From the NCBI GenBank assembly GCA_035548775.1, contig DASZSI010000285.1:1-12294 (forward strand): a stretch of 12,294 nt of DNA, in the 5' to 3' direction. Made by a program: the position numbers and the translations under genes. Shown piece by piece: positions 1 through 7,417 of this stretch (positions are counted from its first letter, which is position 1; every line of letters begins with the position of its first letter). Below the pieces are notes generated by a model that saw only the letters and a list, made by a program, of their open reading frames with translations, was not told the origin of the DNA and did no database searches. The stretch is from UBA7672 sp035548775. Its GTDB lineage: Bacteria > Pseudomonadota > Alphaproteobacteria > Caulobacterales > Hyphomonadaceae.

Positions 1-131
1 GCCCTCGTGGTTCGACGGACGCGTGGCTATCGCCACGCTGCTCACCATGAGGGCTTTTCAACGCTCGCGAATGCCTCGTAGCCCTCATGGTGAGCAGTGA
101 GCGCAGCGAACGCCCGTCGAACCACGAGGGC
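1..131. repeat. nested inverted repeat (REP-like element) downstream of der
   Basis: Two perfect inverted arm pairs are nested inside one another. The outer arms are 1-18 and 114-131 (18 bp); the inner arms are 38-55 and 80-97 (18 bp), leaving a 24-base loop. Between them on the left lies a third small hairpin (21-27 with 32-38, 4-base loop); the right side at 98-113 does not mirror it. The left outer arm starts at base 1, so the element may extend beyond the window. It lies 17 bases past the der stop codon, so it could act as a transcription terminator or mRNA 3'-end stabiliser. The motif resembles dispersed intergenic repeats of sphingomonads; that comparison is from memory and the copy number cannot be judged here. 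Confidence 0.75.
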
Positions 132-147
132 GGCCTCACAGCTTCAG

Positions 148-1551
148 CTACTTGTCTTTATCAGCGAACGGGTTCTTGCCCTGCCGTAGCACCAGCCGGA
201 TCGGCACGCCTGGCAGATCGAACGCTTCGCGCAGTTCGTTGATCAGGTAGCGCTTGTAGGTTTCCGGCATGTCATCGGCGCGGCTGGCCATCAGCACGAA
301 GGTCGGCGGCCTAGTCTTCATCTGCGCCATGTAGCGCGGCTTGATGCGCTTACCGCCGGGCGCTGGCGGAGGGTTCTTCTGCGTGACGTATTGCAGCCAG
401 TCATTGAGGTCGCGCGTCTTCACCCTCGCCGACCAGTCCTTGTGGACCTTCACGCAGGCGTCCATCAGCTTGTCGAGACCTCGGCGAGTGATGCCCGACA
501 CTGGAACCAGCGGAGCGCCCTTCGCCTGTGGCAGGTGCGCGAAGGCTTGGTGCTCCATCTCCCTGCGTGCTTCGGATGGCGCATCGACCGTGTCCCACTT
601 GGTGATCGCGAAGACGAGGCCGCGGCCCTCGCGCAGCACCAGGTTGGCGATCTGCACATCCTGTTTCTCGAATGCATCGCGCGGGTCCATCACCAGCACG
701 ACTACGTCGGCAAAGCGGATGGAATGCGTCGTCTCCATGGTGGAGAGGCGTTCCAGCTTTTCCTGCACCTTTGCCCGCTTGCGCAGGCCAGCGGTGTCCA
801 CGAGGCGGATTTCCTTCTCCCGCCATTTCCAGGCCACCGTCACGCTGTCGCGCGTGATGCCGGCCTCGGGTCCGGTGACGAAGCGGTCATCGTTAAGGAT
901 GCCGTTGATCAGGGTGGACTTGCCAGCATTTGGACGGCCGACGAAGGCGATGCGGATTGGCTTGTCAGGCTCCAGCGGCGCCTCGGCGTCCGGATCGAAA
1001 GGCTCTTCCACCTCCGCCTCGGGCTCGAGATTCAGAACCTCACCCCTGGCTTCGAGCTTGAGCTGCACCTGACGCAGGGCCTCGAAAAGGTCGGCCATGC
1101 CCTCACCGTGCTCGGCGGAGATCGGCGCGGGATCGCCCAGCCCCAGCCGCCAAGCTTCCATCAGGCCTTCGTCGCCCTGCTTACCCTCGCACTTGTTAGC
1201 GGCGAGGACTACCGGCTTGCCGGACTTTCGCAGGAGTTGAGCGAACCGCTCGTCGATGGGCGTCACACCAGCCCGCGCGTCATAGAGGAAGATCGAAACG
1301 TCGGCTTCCTTGATCGCGATTTCGGTCTGCCGTCGCATCCGCGCTTCCAGCGAGGCGTCGGTCACATCCTCAAATCCGGCGGTATCGATCAGCTTGAGGT
1401 CAAGGTCGCCCAGCCGACCGCTCGCCTCCTTGCGGTCGCGCGTCACGCCCGGCTGGTCGTCGACAATGGCGATCTTGCGCCCGGCCAGCCGGTTGAACAG
1501 CGTGGACTTGCCGACATTCGGGCGACCGACGATGGCCACCGTCAACGTCAT
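148..1551 (-). CDS. der: Ribosome biogenesis GTPase Der (EngA), double-Era domains
   Basis: Der is an essential GTPase that binds the 50S subunit and is needed for its assembly. The 467-residue product has the family's full architecture. The first G domain carries GRPNVGKS (9-16), DTAG (56-59) and NKCE (119-122). An acidic linker follows at about 176-196. The second G domain carries GRPNAGKS (205-212), DTAG (252-255) and TKWD (317-320). A C-terminal KH-like domain ends in a lysine-rich tail. The ATG start places the first P-loop nine residues in, as usual, and a GGAG lies 8 bases upstream. It is the last gene of the minus-strand run yfgM-bamB-der, only 41 bases after bamB, so co-transcription is likely. 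Length and motifs are normal and the identification is secure. Confidence 0.98.
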   Translation of the reverse strand: MTLTVAIVGRPNVGKSTLFNRLAGRKIAIVDDQPGVTRDRKEASGRLGDLDLKLIDTAGFEDVTDASLEARMRRQTEIAIKEADVSIFLYDARAGVTPIDERFAQLLRKSGKPVVLAANKCEGKQGDEGLMEAWRLGLGDPAPISAEHGEGMADLFEALRQVQLKLEARGEVLNLEPEAEVEEPFDPDAEAPLEPDKPIRIAFVGRPNAGKSTLINGILNDDRFVTGPEAGITRDSVTVAWKWREKEIRLVDTAGLRKRAKVQEKLERLSTMETTHSIRFADVVVLVMDPRDAFEKQDVQIANLVLREGRGLVFAITKWDTVDAPSEARREMEHQAFAHLPQAKGAPLVPVSGITRRGLDKLMDACVKVHKDWSARVKTRDLNDWLQYVTQKNPPPAPGGKRIKPRYMAQMKTRPPTFVLMASRADDMPETYKRYLINELREAFDLPGVPIRLVLRQGKNPFADKDK

Positions 1552-1592
1552 AACCAGTACTCCAGGAACGCGTGTGGCGGACGAGCAGCCGC

Positions 1593-2930
1593 TTACTTGA
1601 TTGCGACCAGCGTGCCAGCGTCGGTCAGCACGAAAATCTTGCCAGAAGCGGCGATCGGCTCGATGTAGACCGTCTGGCCGATATCCACCTCGCCCATCGT
1701 CTCGCCATTCTGCGGCGACAGGGCCAGCACTTTCCCTTCAGACGAGACGACCACCAGCCGATTCGAGACGATCAAAGGCCCGGTCCAGACGATCCGGTCC
1801 TTTTTCTTCTTCTCGTCGCGATATTCGGGCAGGCTGCGCATCCAAACCAGCTTGCCGTCCACTTTATGGAAGCAGGCCACGCGCGCATCCGTGCCGACCA
1901 CAAACAGGTAGTCGCCGCCGATCACAGGCCCCATGCGTGAGCCGAACGTCTCGTCCCACATCCGTGTGCCGTTGACCGTGTTGATGGCGGTGAGGATGCC
2001 TGAATAGCTGGCGGCATAGACCACGCTCTGTTCGATGGCTGGCTTGCCGGAAATGTCGTTGATGACCGACAGCGGGGTGTAGCGGCCGGTGGCCGACAGC
2101 GTGTCGGTCCACAACCGGCGCGGACCGGTCGGCAGGTAGGCGATCAATTCGCCGGACGAGTATGGCACGACCAGCAAGTCGGGCGTCACGGCGGGGCTGG
2201 GCGAGGACAGGACGCGCGCGGATTCGGCGATCGCCTGGTCGTTCCAGAGGATGTCGCCGCTGTCGGTATCGATGGTATAGAGCTCGTTGTCGGTCGAGGT
2301 GACGAAGGCGCGCTTGCCCAAAATGGCGGGAGAGCCGGACATCGGGCTTTCCACCTTGGTTTCCCACAGCGGCTTGCCGTCCTCAAGCGAGAGCGCCGTG
2401 ACGAATGCATAGCCGGACGAAACAATCAGCCGATCGCCCGCCACAGCCAGACCACCGCCGACCGAATGGCCGTCATTCTTCTTGTTCGGAGATTCCAGCT
2501 GGTGCGACCACAGGTGTCGCCCGTTGTTGGCATCGAAGGCCGAAACTTTCTGGTTCGAGTCGACGACGTAGATGCGGTTATCCTTCACCACCGGCGCGGC
2601 GACGATGCGCTTGGCAACGTCAGAACCGGAACCGGCGCCGACGCGCCAGTCGATCTTGAATTCCGGTGCGGCGTCGAGGTGACCGGGAATCTTGTAGGCG
2701 GTGACGCCGGCCTGCGGCCAGTCCGTCGCAGGCGTGGCGGGCGGCAGCTTGATCTGCGCGGCGGCCAGCGTGGGATCCGGCGTCAGCGTGTCCTGGAACG
2801 GGTTTACGGTGACGCGGGAAGCCTTCTCCTCTTCGGAGATGCCTTTCTTGCCGCCTCCGAACATGCTGCAACTCGCCGCGAGCAGGAGGACAGGCGCAAT
2901 CAGCAGGAACTTACGCATCACTGGACTCAT
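1593..2930 (-). CDS. bamB: Outer membrane assembly lipoprotein BamB (PQQ beta-propeller)
   Basis: BamB is the beta-propeller lipoprotein of the BAM complex, which folds beta-barrel proteins into the outer membrane; it works at the periplasmic face. The 445-residue product begins with a hydrophobic signal ending in a lipobox-like LAASC, with the lipidated Cys at position 21. About 70 residues of linker follow, then repeated PQQ-type blades with patterns such as VYVVDSNQKVSAFDANNG, LYTIDTDSGDILW and LTAINTVNGTRMW. The start overlaps the stop of the upstream yfgM-like gene as ATGA, which suggests translational coupling; no clear Shine-Dalgarno is seen. A second ATG at codon 5 is an alternative start and would leave the signal peptide intact. 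The conserved yfgM-bamB-der order supports the call. Confidence 0.95.
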   Translation of the reverse strand: MSPVMRKFLLIAPVLLLAASCSMFGGGKKGISEEEKASRVTVNPFQDTLTPDPTLAAAQIKLPPATPATDWPQAGVTAYKIPGHLDAAPEFKIDWRVGAGSGSDVAKRIVAAPVVKDNRIYVVDSNQKVSAFDANNGRHLWSHQLESPNKKNDGHSVGGGLAVAGDRLIVSSGYAFVTALSLEDGKPLWETKVESPMSGSPAILGKRAFVTSTDNELYTIDTDSGDILWNDQAIAESARVLSSPSPAVTPDLLVVPYSSGELIAYLPTGPRRLWTDTLSATGRYTPLSVINDISGKPAIEQSVVYAASYSGILTAINTVNGTRMWDETFGSRMGPVIGGDYLFVVGTDARVACFHKVDGKLVWMRSLPEYRDEKKKKDRIVWTGPLIVSNRLVVVSSEGKVLALSPQNGETMGEVDIGQTVYIEPIAASGKIFVLTDAGTLVAIK

Positions 2931-3661
2931 TGTGCTGGCTTGGCGGGAGCAGGCGCGGCGGGGGCCGGTGCGACGGGTTGCGCCGGCGCTGGTGTTGCTG
3001 CGGCGGCCGGCGCCGCAGGCGCGGGCGGCAAAGTCTGCAGAACTTGCGTTACGCGCACTTTCAAGGACTGGGGCGCTTCAATCTCAAGGGATAGGGCCTG
3101 GTAGTCCTGGCGGGCGCCTTCGACATCGCCGCCGGCCAGTTTCTTGGCGGCTACCACTTCCTTCGCGAGCGAGGCGGCGTATCCGCCACGATCGACCAGC
3201 GGCTTCACGATCGTCTGCAGATCCTGCAGCGTGCCGGTGTCGGCCTTTGCATAGGCCAGCTTCAGCGTCGCGATATCGCCCAACACACCGCCCGGGTCCT
3301 TGGCTGCGGCGTCGGACAGGTCCTTCGCGATGGCGGCCGGGTCATTGGTAAGCTGCTTGTCGATGCCAGCCAACATGTGGCCCGCGAGCTTCGAGAAACC
3401 GGTGTTGTCGTTCTTGATCTGATTGAAAGCGGTGCGGGCGCCGTTGAAGTCTTTCTTCTCCATCGCGAGCGCGCCAACATCGTAGACCTTGGCGGATTTC
3501 TCGATCTCGCCCGAACGCTGCCATTTGAGGAACTCGTTCCCGGCAACGCCGAGGATAGCGATTACAATCGCCCCATAGACGAACGGAGAGTATTTTTTCC
3601 AGAGCTCGCCTGCCTTGTCCTGCCGCAGGCTCTCGTCGACTTCTTCAAAGATATCGGTCAC
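2927..3661 (-). CDS. YfgM-like tetratricopeptide membrane protein
   Basis: This 244-residue protein has a short cytoplasmic N-terminus rich in acidic residues and one membrane segment at about 27-44. A helical periplasmic TPR-like region follows, with helix pairs such as YDVGALAMEKKDFNGARTAF. It ends in a low-complexity Ala/Pro tail of about 45 residues. This matches the YfgM family (TPR_21/DUF2133), inner-membrane proteins that in E. coli associate with the SecYEG translocon and periplasmic chaperones; that role is family knowledge and is not shown here. The start codon is GTG, with a GGAG 10 bases upstream and no better candidate. The gene overlaps bamB by four bases and is part of the same run. 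The Ala/Pro tail is longer than in E. coli YfgM but common in alphaproteobacteria. Confidence 0.88.
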   Translation of the reverse strand: MTDIFEEVDESLRQDKAGELWKKYSPFVYGAIVIAILGVAGNEFLKWQRSGEIEKSAKVYDVGALAMEKKDFNGARTAFNQIKNDNTGFSKLAGHMLAGIDKQLTNDPAAIAKDLSDAAAKDPGGVLGDIATLKLAYAKADTGTLQDLQTIVKPLVDRGGYAASLAKEVVAAKKLAGGDVEGARQDYQALSLEIEAPQSLKVRVTQVLQTLPPAPAAPAAAATPAPAQPVAPAPAAPAPAKPAQ

Positions 3662-3695
3662 GCGGCGGCAGCTCCGGAAAGGAAAGGCAACTTAA

Positions 3696-3714
3696 CCGGG
3701 CGACCCCCGCCCGG
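3696..3714 (-). terminator. GC-rich hairpin between panB and the yfgM-like gene
   Basis: A perfect 7-bp GC stem (3696-3702 with 3708-3714) with a 5-base loop lies 41 bases past the panB stop and 35 bases before the next start on the same strand. Read on the minus strand it is followed by TTAAGTTGCC, which is not a convincing U tract. It could partially terminate panB transcription or shape the leader of the yfgM-bamB-der transcript. It is a weak terminator candidate. Confidence 0.35.
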
Positions 3715-3754
3715 CAATTCGCCATAACTGTTGAGAAAATATGGGCCGTTGGGA

Positions 3755-4579
3755 TTATGGCTGTTTTTTGAGCGAGTAGGTCTCTTTTTCCCCGGGGAAA
3801 GTGCGGGCCCGCACTTCCGAGGCATATCCGTCCACTGCCTTGCCGATCAGGTCTCGCAGGTCGGCAAATCGTCGCACGAATCGCGGGGTCCAGTCGAACA
3901 TGCCCAGGAGGTCATCGGTCACCAGGATCTGGCCGTCGCATTGGGCCGACGCGCCGATACCTATCGTGGGGCAGCTCACCTGCTTTGTAATCTGGGCGGC
4001 CAGGTCCTCTGCCACGCCCTCGATGACCATTGCGAAGCAGCCGGCCTCGTCCGCGGCGCGGGCCTCGGACAGGATGCGGTTGCGTTCTTGGTCGGTCCGA
4101 CCCTTGGCCTTGAAGCCGCCGTCGACATTAGTGGCCTGGGGGCGCAGGCCGATATGGGCCATGACCGGAATGCCGCGTTCGACCAGATGGCGCACCGTGG
4201 CGGCGGCGTATTCCCCCGCCTCGATCTTCACGGCCTGGCAGCCCGTCTCCATCATCACGCGAGAGGCGTTCGTGAACGCCTGCTCGGGGCTAGCTTCATA
4301 GCTGCCAAAAGGCATGTCGACGACGACGAACGCGCGTTTCGAACCGCGCATCACGGCCTTGCCGTGCAGGATCATCATGTCGAGCGTGACGCCCACCGTG
4401 GTCGGCAGGCCGTGCACCACCATGCCGACGCTGTCGCCGACCAGAAGCAGGTCACAGCGGCTGTCCAGCAGCTCGGCCATCGGGGCGGTATAGGCCGTCA
4501 GGCACACCAGCGGCGTCGCGCCCTTGGCGGCGGCGATGTCCCGCACCGTCTTGCGGTTCGACTGGACCTGGGCGGACAT
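3755..4579 (-). CDS. panB: 3-methyl-2-oxobutanoate hydroxymethyltransferase
   Basis: PanB transfers a hydroxymethyl group from 5,10-methylenetetrahydrofolate to alpha-ketoisovalerate, giving ketopantoate, the first committed step of pantothenate and CoA synthesis; it is cytosolic. The 274-residue product covers the whole TIM-barrel family. Counting from the chosen start, the Mg-binding residues are Asp49 in VGDSVGM and Asp88 in VVDMPFGSY, with Lys118 in VKIEAG and Glu187 in VIEGVAEDLA. The signature PTIGIGAS...DGQILVTDDLLG is at 204-225. The ATG at 4579 is preferred over the in-frame ATG at 4645: an AGGGAA lies just upstream, the protein begins in the usual place (KTVRDIAAAKG), and the extra 22 residues have no family character. 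The upstream neighbour is the NnrU-family gene 91 bases away. No other pan gene is in the window. Confidence 0.96.
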   Translation of the reverse strand: MSAQVQSNRKTVRDIAAAKGATPLVCLTAYTAPMAELLDSRCDLLLVGDSVGMVVHGLPTTVGVTLDMMILHGKAVMRGSKRAFVVVDMPFGSYEASPEQAFTNASRVMMETGCQAVKIEAGEYAAATVRHLVERGIPVMAHIGLRPQATNVDGGFKAKGRTDQERNRILSEARAADEAGCFAMVIEGVAEDLAAQITKQVSCPTIGIGASAQCDGQILVTDDLLGMFDWTPRFVRRFADLRDLIGKAVDGYASEVRARTFPGEKETYSLKKQP

Positions 4580-4670
4580 GGTTTTCCCTGAGCGGGCTTT
4601 CCCGGCGAAAGGCGCGCCGCTCCTTAGAGCGCAATCGCCCATCATGCAACTTTGGCCGGATTTACCCTAT

Positions 4671-5270
4671 TCAGCTGTCCACGACGATCAGCGGAATACC
4701 GATCAGCCTGTCGTGCAGATCGTAGATGAACAGGCCATAGACTGCGAGGCCGATGGCCACCGCAATCATGTCCCCCAGTATGCTGGGACTGGCGGGCTTC
4801 GGCCCGCGGTCGCCCCTGGCCCGTACGGCGAACCGGTCGACCAGGGAGTAGACGAAGAAGGCCCCGAACAGCGCGATGCCCGCGAGATCGCCATTGGCAA
4901 TCAGGTGGCCAAGCGACCACAGCAGCACCGCTATCAGCATCGGGTGACCAACCGCCTTCTTGATGAAGCCGGTGGGCGTGTAAGCCGCGACCAGCAGCAC
5001 GAAGGCAGGCAGCATCAGCGCCATCGTGACGTGTCGCGACCACAGGGGCGGATGCCATAGCGGGATCCAAGGCTTGATGCCGGCGAAGCCCCACACCATG
5101 GCGACGAAGCCCGCAAGGCTCACCAGCGAATAAAGTCCCATGTAGGGGCCGCGGCCCATGCGCTCGCGTATGTCGCGTTCGCCGCGAGGGCGGAATGTGG
5201 TGAAGAAATGCGCTGCGAAGAACAGCGTCAGGCCGCCGAAGAACAAGCTGATGTTGATAGCGTCTTCCAC
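4671..5270 (-). CDS. NnrU family integral membrane protein
   Basis: The 199-residue protein is almost wholly hydrophobic with about five or six membrane segments: roughly 8-25, 47-65, 82-98, 109-127, 129-145 and 168-185. The signature HPMLIAVLLWSLGHLIANGD (109-128) and the following GAFFVYSLVDR identify the NnrU family (PF07298). This family includes denitrification-linked NnrU and is related to plant zeta-carotene isomerase Z-ISO, a haem membrane enzyme; the His residues in the signature fit a haem role. No nitrogen-oxide genes are nearby, so a denitrification role is not supported. In a pigmented sphingomonad a carotenoid isomerase role is possible but speculative. The start is GTG, preceded by a purine-rich AAGGGGGTAGG. 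It lies upstream of panB on the same strand. Confidence 0.88.
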   Translation of the reverse strand: MEDAINISLFFGGLTLFFAAHFFTTFRPRGERDIRERMGRGPYMGLYSLVSLAGFVAMVWGFAGIKPWIPLWHPPLWSRHVTMALMLPAFVLLVAAYTPTGFIKKAVGHPMLIAVLLWSLGHLIANGDLAGIALFGAFFVYSLVDRFAVRARGDRGPKPASPSILGDMIAVAIGLAVYGLFIYDLHDRLIGIPLIVVDS

Positions 5271-5366
5271 TGCCTACCCCCTTCGTTGTCCCTGCCCTGT
5301 GGAAAGAGAGCAAAGGAGCGGCATATTAGCAATCTGGGGAGTGCGAGTTTGGGCGCGGCTGGCGGG

Positions 5367-5735
5367 CTAGCGGGCCTGGCTGGCTACCGCCGCCAGCAGA
5401 AAGCTTATCCCCGCGATCACTGCAACCACGGCAAGCTGAGCCTCGTTCGACGCGCCATGCCAGGCAGTCGTTACGCTTGCGGTACGCATTGCGCCCATGG
5501 CGGTGTCCATCGCAGGCGCGAGCTTCGGTAGATGCGGCGCCATCTGGACGATGCCGCCGAAAGCAAAGCCCAGCCCGGCCAGGGCCGACCCATAGATCGC
5601 GGTCCGCCGCCAGTTGCGGGTCCTGCCCACGCCTTCCATCACACGCGCTGAAAAACCCTCGTCGCCGATAGCAGCTTCGTCGGCGGCGAGCATCTGCTCG
5701 AGATCGTCGTGCGGATCGGTCGGTTCAGGAGGCAT
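5367..5735 (-). CDS. two-TM protein of sigma-factor operon, putative anti-sigma factor
   Basis: The product of about 122 residues has an acidic cytoplasmic N-terminus (HDDLEQMLAADEA..GFSARVMEGV) followed by two hydrophobic segments, AIYGSALAGLGFAFGGIVQM and AQLAVVAVIAGISFLLAAVA. It follows the ECF sigma gene on the same strand, the usual place for an anti-sigma factor. It lacks the HxxxCxxC zinc motif of ZAS anti-sigmas, so the role is inferred from position and topology only. The ATG at 5735 is preferred because GAGGAA sits 6 bases upstream. ATGs at 5753 and 5759 (the latter 2 bases past the sigma stop) are alternatives that would add 6 or 8 residues and favour translational coupling. The open frame continues upstream into the sigma gene, but that stretch is only a shadow. 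I do not recognise a named family. Confidence 0.75.
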   Translation of the reverse strand: MPPEPTDPHDDLEQMLAADEAAIGDEGFSARVMEGVGRTRNWRRTAIYGSALAGLGFAFGGIVQMAPHLPKLAPAMDTAMGAMRTASVTTAWHGASNEAQLAVVAVIAGISFLLAAVASQAR

Positions 5736-5761
5736 GTCGCGTTCCTCGAACATGTACATTC

Positions 5762-6274
5762 TCACGCTCTCGCATAGGCGGCCAGCGCCTTTTGTAGTTT
5801 GGCCCGCCCCCGCAATACCCACGACTTGACCGACCCCAGCGGCGCATCCATCGTCATAGCCGCCTCCGAATGGCTGAGCCCCGCGCCCAGACATAGCGCC
5901 ACTGCCGCCCGTTCATTTTCGTCCAGCGAGCTTAGAGCGCGCATCAGGTCGAGCCGCTCGCCGGATTCCCCGGGCGCGCCTGCAGTTTCATCCGCCTCAA
6001 TGCCCGGCGTGTCGCGCTTCGCGTGCAGGAATTCCCGGTAGGCGATCGCGCACACCCATCCCCGGAACGAACCGCCCCGATAGGTCGAGCGCCTCCGCCA
6101 CGCTGTCAGGAAGGCCATCTGCGCAATGTCATCACCATCGCTGGTCGACCGGGTCAGACGGCGCGCGAGGGCGCGCACGCTGGCTTGATGCCGAACGACC
6201 AGCTGGCCAAAGGCCTGCTGGTCGCCCGACATCGCAGCTCGGGTCAGATCCGTATCAGGGTCGGCGCCGGACAC
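5762..6274 (-). CDS. ECF-type RNA polymerase sigma factor
   Basis: This 170-residue protein has sigma-70 region 2 at about 8-85 (LTRAAMSGDQQAFGQLVVRHQ, DGDDIAQMAFLTAWRR, FRGWVCAIAYREFLHAKR) and region 4 at about 112-165. Its helix-turn-helix is GLSHSEAAMTMDAPLGSVKSW. The short linker between them is typical of extracytoplasmic-function sigma factors. The start is GTG and is the only start that keeps the first region-2 helix: an in-frame TAG, the stop of the upstream DUF6249 gene, lies just three codons earlier. No clear Shine-Dalgarno precedes it, so translation is probably coupled to the upstream gene (6-base gap). The next gene encodes a two-TM protein that may be its anti-sigma factor. The regulon is unknown. 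Confidence 0.93.
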   Translation of the reverse strand: MSGADPDTDLTRAAMSGDQQAFGQLVVRHQASVRALARRLTRSTSDGDDIAQMAFLTAWRRRSTYRGGSFRGWVCAIAYREFLHAKRDTPGIEADETAGAPGESGERLDLMRALSSLDENERAAVALCLGAGLSHSEAAMTMDAPLGSVKSWVLRGRAKLQKALAAYARA

Positions 6275-6280
6275 GGGGAG

Positions 6281-6670
6281 CTAGCGACGCTTGGACTCGT
6301 TGGCGAAGAAGTGGATACCCAGGAAAGCGAGTCCTACGAACAGCGGGAACATGGCAACGCCATAGAGGCCGCGCATGATCGCCTGCATGTCGTCGTCGTG
6401 GAAATTGCCTGTGCCGATGATCGTTGCAAACGCCGCGAACCCGGCAGCGATGGCGATGAACACTATCCCCCGCTTGAGATCGGCCAGGGGGCTCGACATC
6501 CGCGCCATGGCTTCCAGCGCATCCGGCGTCAGCGGCTGGCCCTTCTCGATCGCCAGCTGAAGCGTCTTGTAGGACTCCAGCCGTTTCTTCGCAGCGAAAT
6601 GCTGGAACATCCAGACCACGCCGACGATCGATCCGAAAATGCTAACGGGGATGACGATTTCGGGACCCAT
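6281..6670 (-). CDS. DUF6249 family small membrane protein
   Basis: The product of 129 residues has three predicted membrane segments: about 3-22 (PEIVIPVSIFGSIVGVVWMF), 68-86 (GIVFIAIAAGFAAFATIIG) and 100-121. A soluble loop between the first two contains the family pattern KTLQLAIEKGQPLTPDALE followed by DLKRG. This layout is that of DUF6249 proteins, which are commonly encoded beside ECF sigma factors; their biochemical role is not known. The ATG at 6670 has a good GGAGGG seven bases upstream. A TTG at 6685 in the same frame is less likely. Its stop is 6 bases before the sigma GTG, so it is the first gene of a three-gene operon. A function in sensing or anchoring for the sigma system is inference from position. 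Confidence 0.8.
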   Translation of the reverse strand: MGPEIVIPVSIFGSIVGVVWMFQHFAAKKRLESYKTLQLAIEKGQPLTPDALEAMARMSSPLADLKRGIVFIAIAAGFAAFATIIGTGNFHDDDMQAIMRGLYGVAMFPLFVGLAFLGIHFFANESKRR

Positions 6671-6746
6671 GGCCCAGCCCTCCAAATTTCCTCCAGGGCG
6701 TGCGCCCTTCCTGGAAGCATAGAGGCAAACCCGGCCCTAAATGGAT

Positions 6747-6777
6747 GCGGCCTCCGGAAAGAAATTCCGGAGGCCGC
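6747..6777 (-). terminator. strong hairpin after the DUF6481 gene
   Basis: A perfect 13-bp GC-rich stem (6747-6759 with 6765-6777) has a 5-base loop. It lies 29 bases beyond the DUF6481 stop codon on the minus strand and just upstream of the DUF6249-sigma operon. On the minus strand it is preceded by T-rich sequence and followed by ATCCATTTAG, not a clean U run, so intrinsic termination may be partial. It could equally protect the mRNA 3' end. It separates the two transcription units. Confidence 0.6.
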
Positions 6778-6805
6778 TTCAAAACGTCAAAACCGCTACG
6801 TTAGC

Positions 6806-7279
6806 TTATGCCCGGCGGCGTTCGCGGCCGCGCTCCAGGCTGGCAATATAGCGACGATGCTCCTCGTATGGGTCGAGCACACGCTCTTCCTTCGGACCCG
6901 ACGGTTTGGTCAGGGCGCGCATCTCTTTCTTGGCGCGGGCGGCTTCCTTCACCGCTTTCTTGCGCTCCTTGCGCTCGGCGCGTTTCTGGGCGTCGGACAG
7001 GTGCTCGGCGTCCAGGCGAGCCTGCTCGGCAGCCTCAGCCTCGGCTTGCCTGGCCAGCTCGGCGGCGGCGGCGGCTTCCTCGCGGGCGCGCTGCTTGGCC
7101 TCTTTTTCGGCCTGGCGCTCGGCCCGGACGGCCTCGATGCGAGCATGGCGCTCGGCCTCGTGGTCGATCCGCGCATCCGCGACAACCATCGGCTTTGGCT
7201 TGAATTTTTCCAGTAGGGCTTTCTTGGCGGCGAGCGAGGCGGCTTGCCGGTCGGAGAAGGTCGAATTCTTGGGTTGCAT
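6806..7279 (-). CDS. DUF6481 family charged coiled-coil protein
   Basis: The 157-residue protein is extremely rich in Ala, Glu, Lys and Arg. A short N-terminal segment (FSDRQAASLAAKKALLEKFKPKP, about 8-30) is the recognisable family motif. It is followed by a continuous charged helix from about 35 to 120 and a basic C-terminus ending RERRRA. No signal peptide or membrane segment is seen, so it should be cytosolic. The family is small, alphaproteobacterial and uncharacterised; nucleic-acid or ribosome binding would suit the basic tail but is only a guess. The ATG start has no strong Shine-Dalgarno. It is 138 bases from the ClpP-like gene and is followed by a strong hairpin, so it may be its own transcription unit. 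Confidence 0.82.
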   Translation of the reverse strand: MQPKNSTFSDRQAASLAAKKALLEKFKPKPMVVADARIDHEAERHARIEAVRAERQAEKEAKQRAREEAAAAAELARQAEAEAAEQARLDAEHLSDAQKRAERKERKKAVKEAARAKKEMRALTKPSGPKEERVLDPYEEHRRYIASLERGRERRRA

Positions 7280-7417
7280 CTAGGCTTTCAGAATCAACGC
7301 TGCGTCGTTTTCGGGGGTGCCGGCTACATAGGCGCCTTCGCGCGCTTCGTCCATCCCCTGCGGCATTACGGCGTATTTAATTGGAGGGAAATTTTTCGAT
7401 AGCGGCCGGGCTGGCGA

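Noticed and set aside
391..1668. Long plus-strand open frame of 425 codons antisense to der
   Set aside because: It lies opposite a secure der gene in GC-rich DNA where antisense frames stay open by codon bias; the translation has no recognisable motif.
3731..4591. Plus-strand open frame of 286 codons opposite panB
   Set aside because: PanB on the other strand has all catalytic residues; this translation is His/Ala-rich with no family character.
4642..5313. Minus-strand 223-codon frame overlapping the NnrU-family gene
   Set aside because: The other frame encodes a clear multi-TM NnrU signature; this one is a low-complexity Arg/Gly/His-rich shadow.
5736..5894. Upstream extension of the two-TM protein into the sigma gene
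   Set aside because: The added Gly-rich residues are antisense-like shadow sequence, most overlap sigma region 4, and a better SD-backed ATG is at 5735.
6023..7216. Plus-strand open frame of 397 codons
   Set aside because: It spans parts of the sigma, DUF6249 and DUF6481 genes in antisense; its hydrophobic C-terminus is just the mirror of the Ala/Glu-rich coiled coil.
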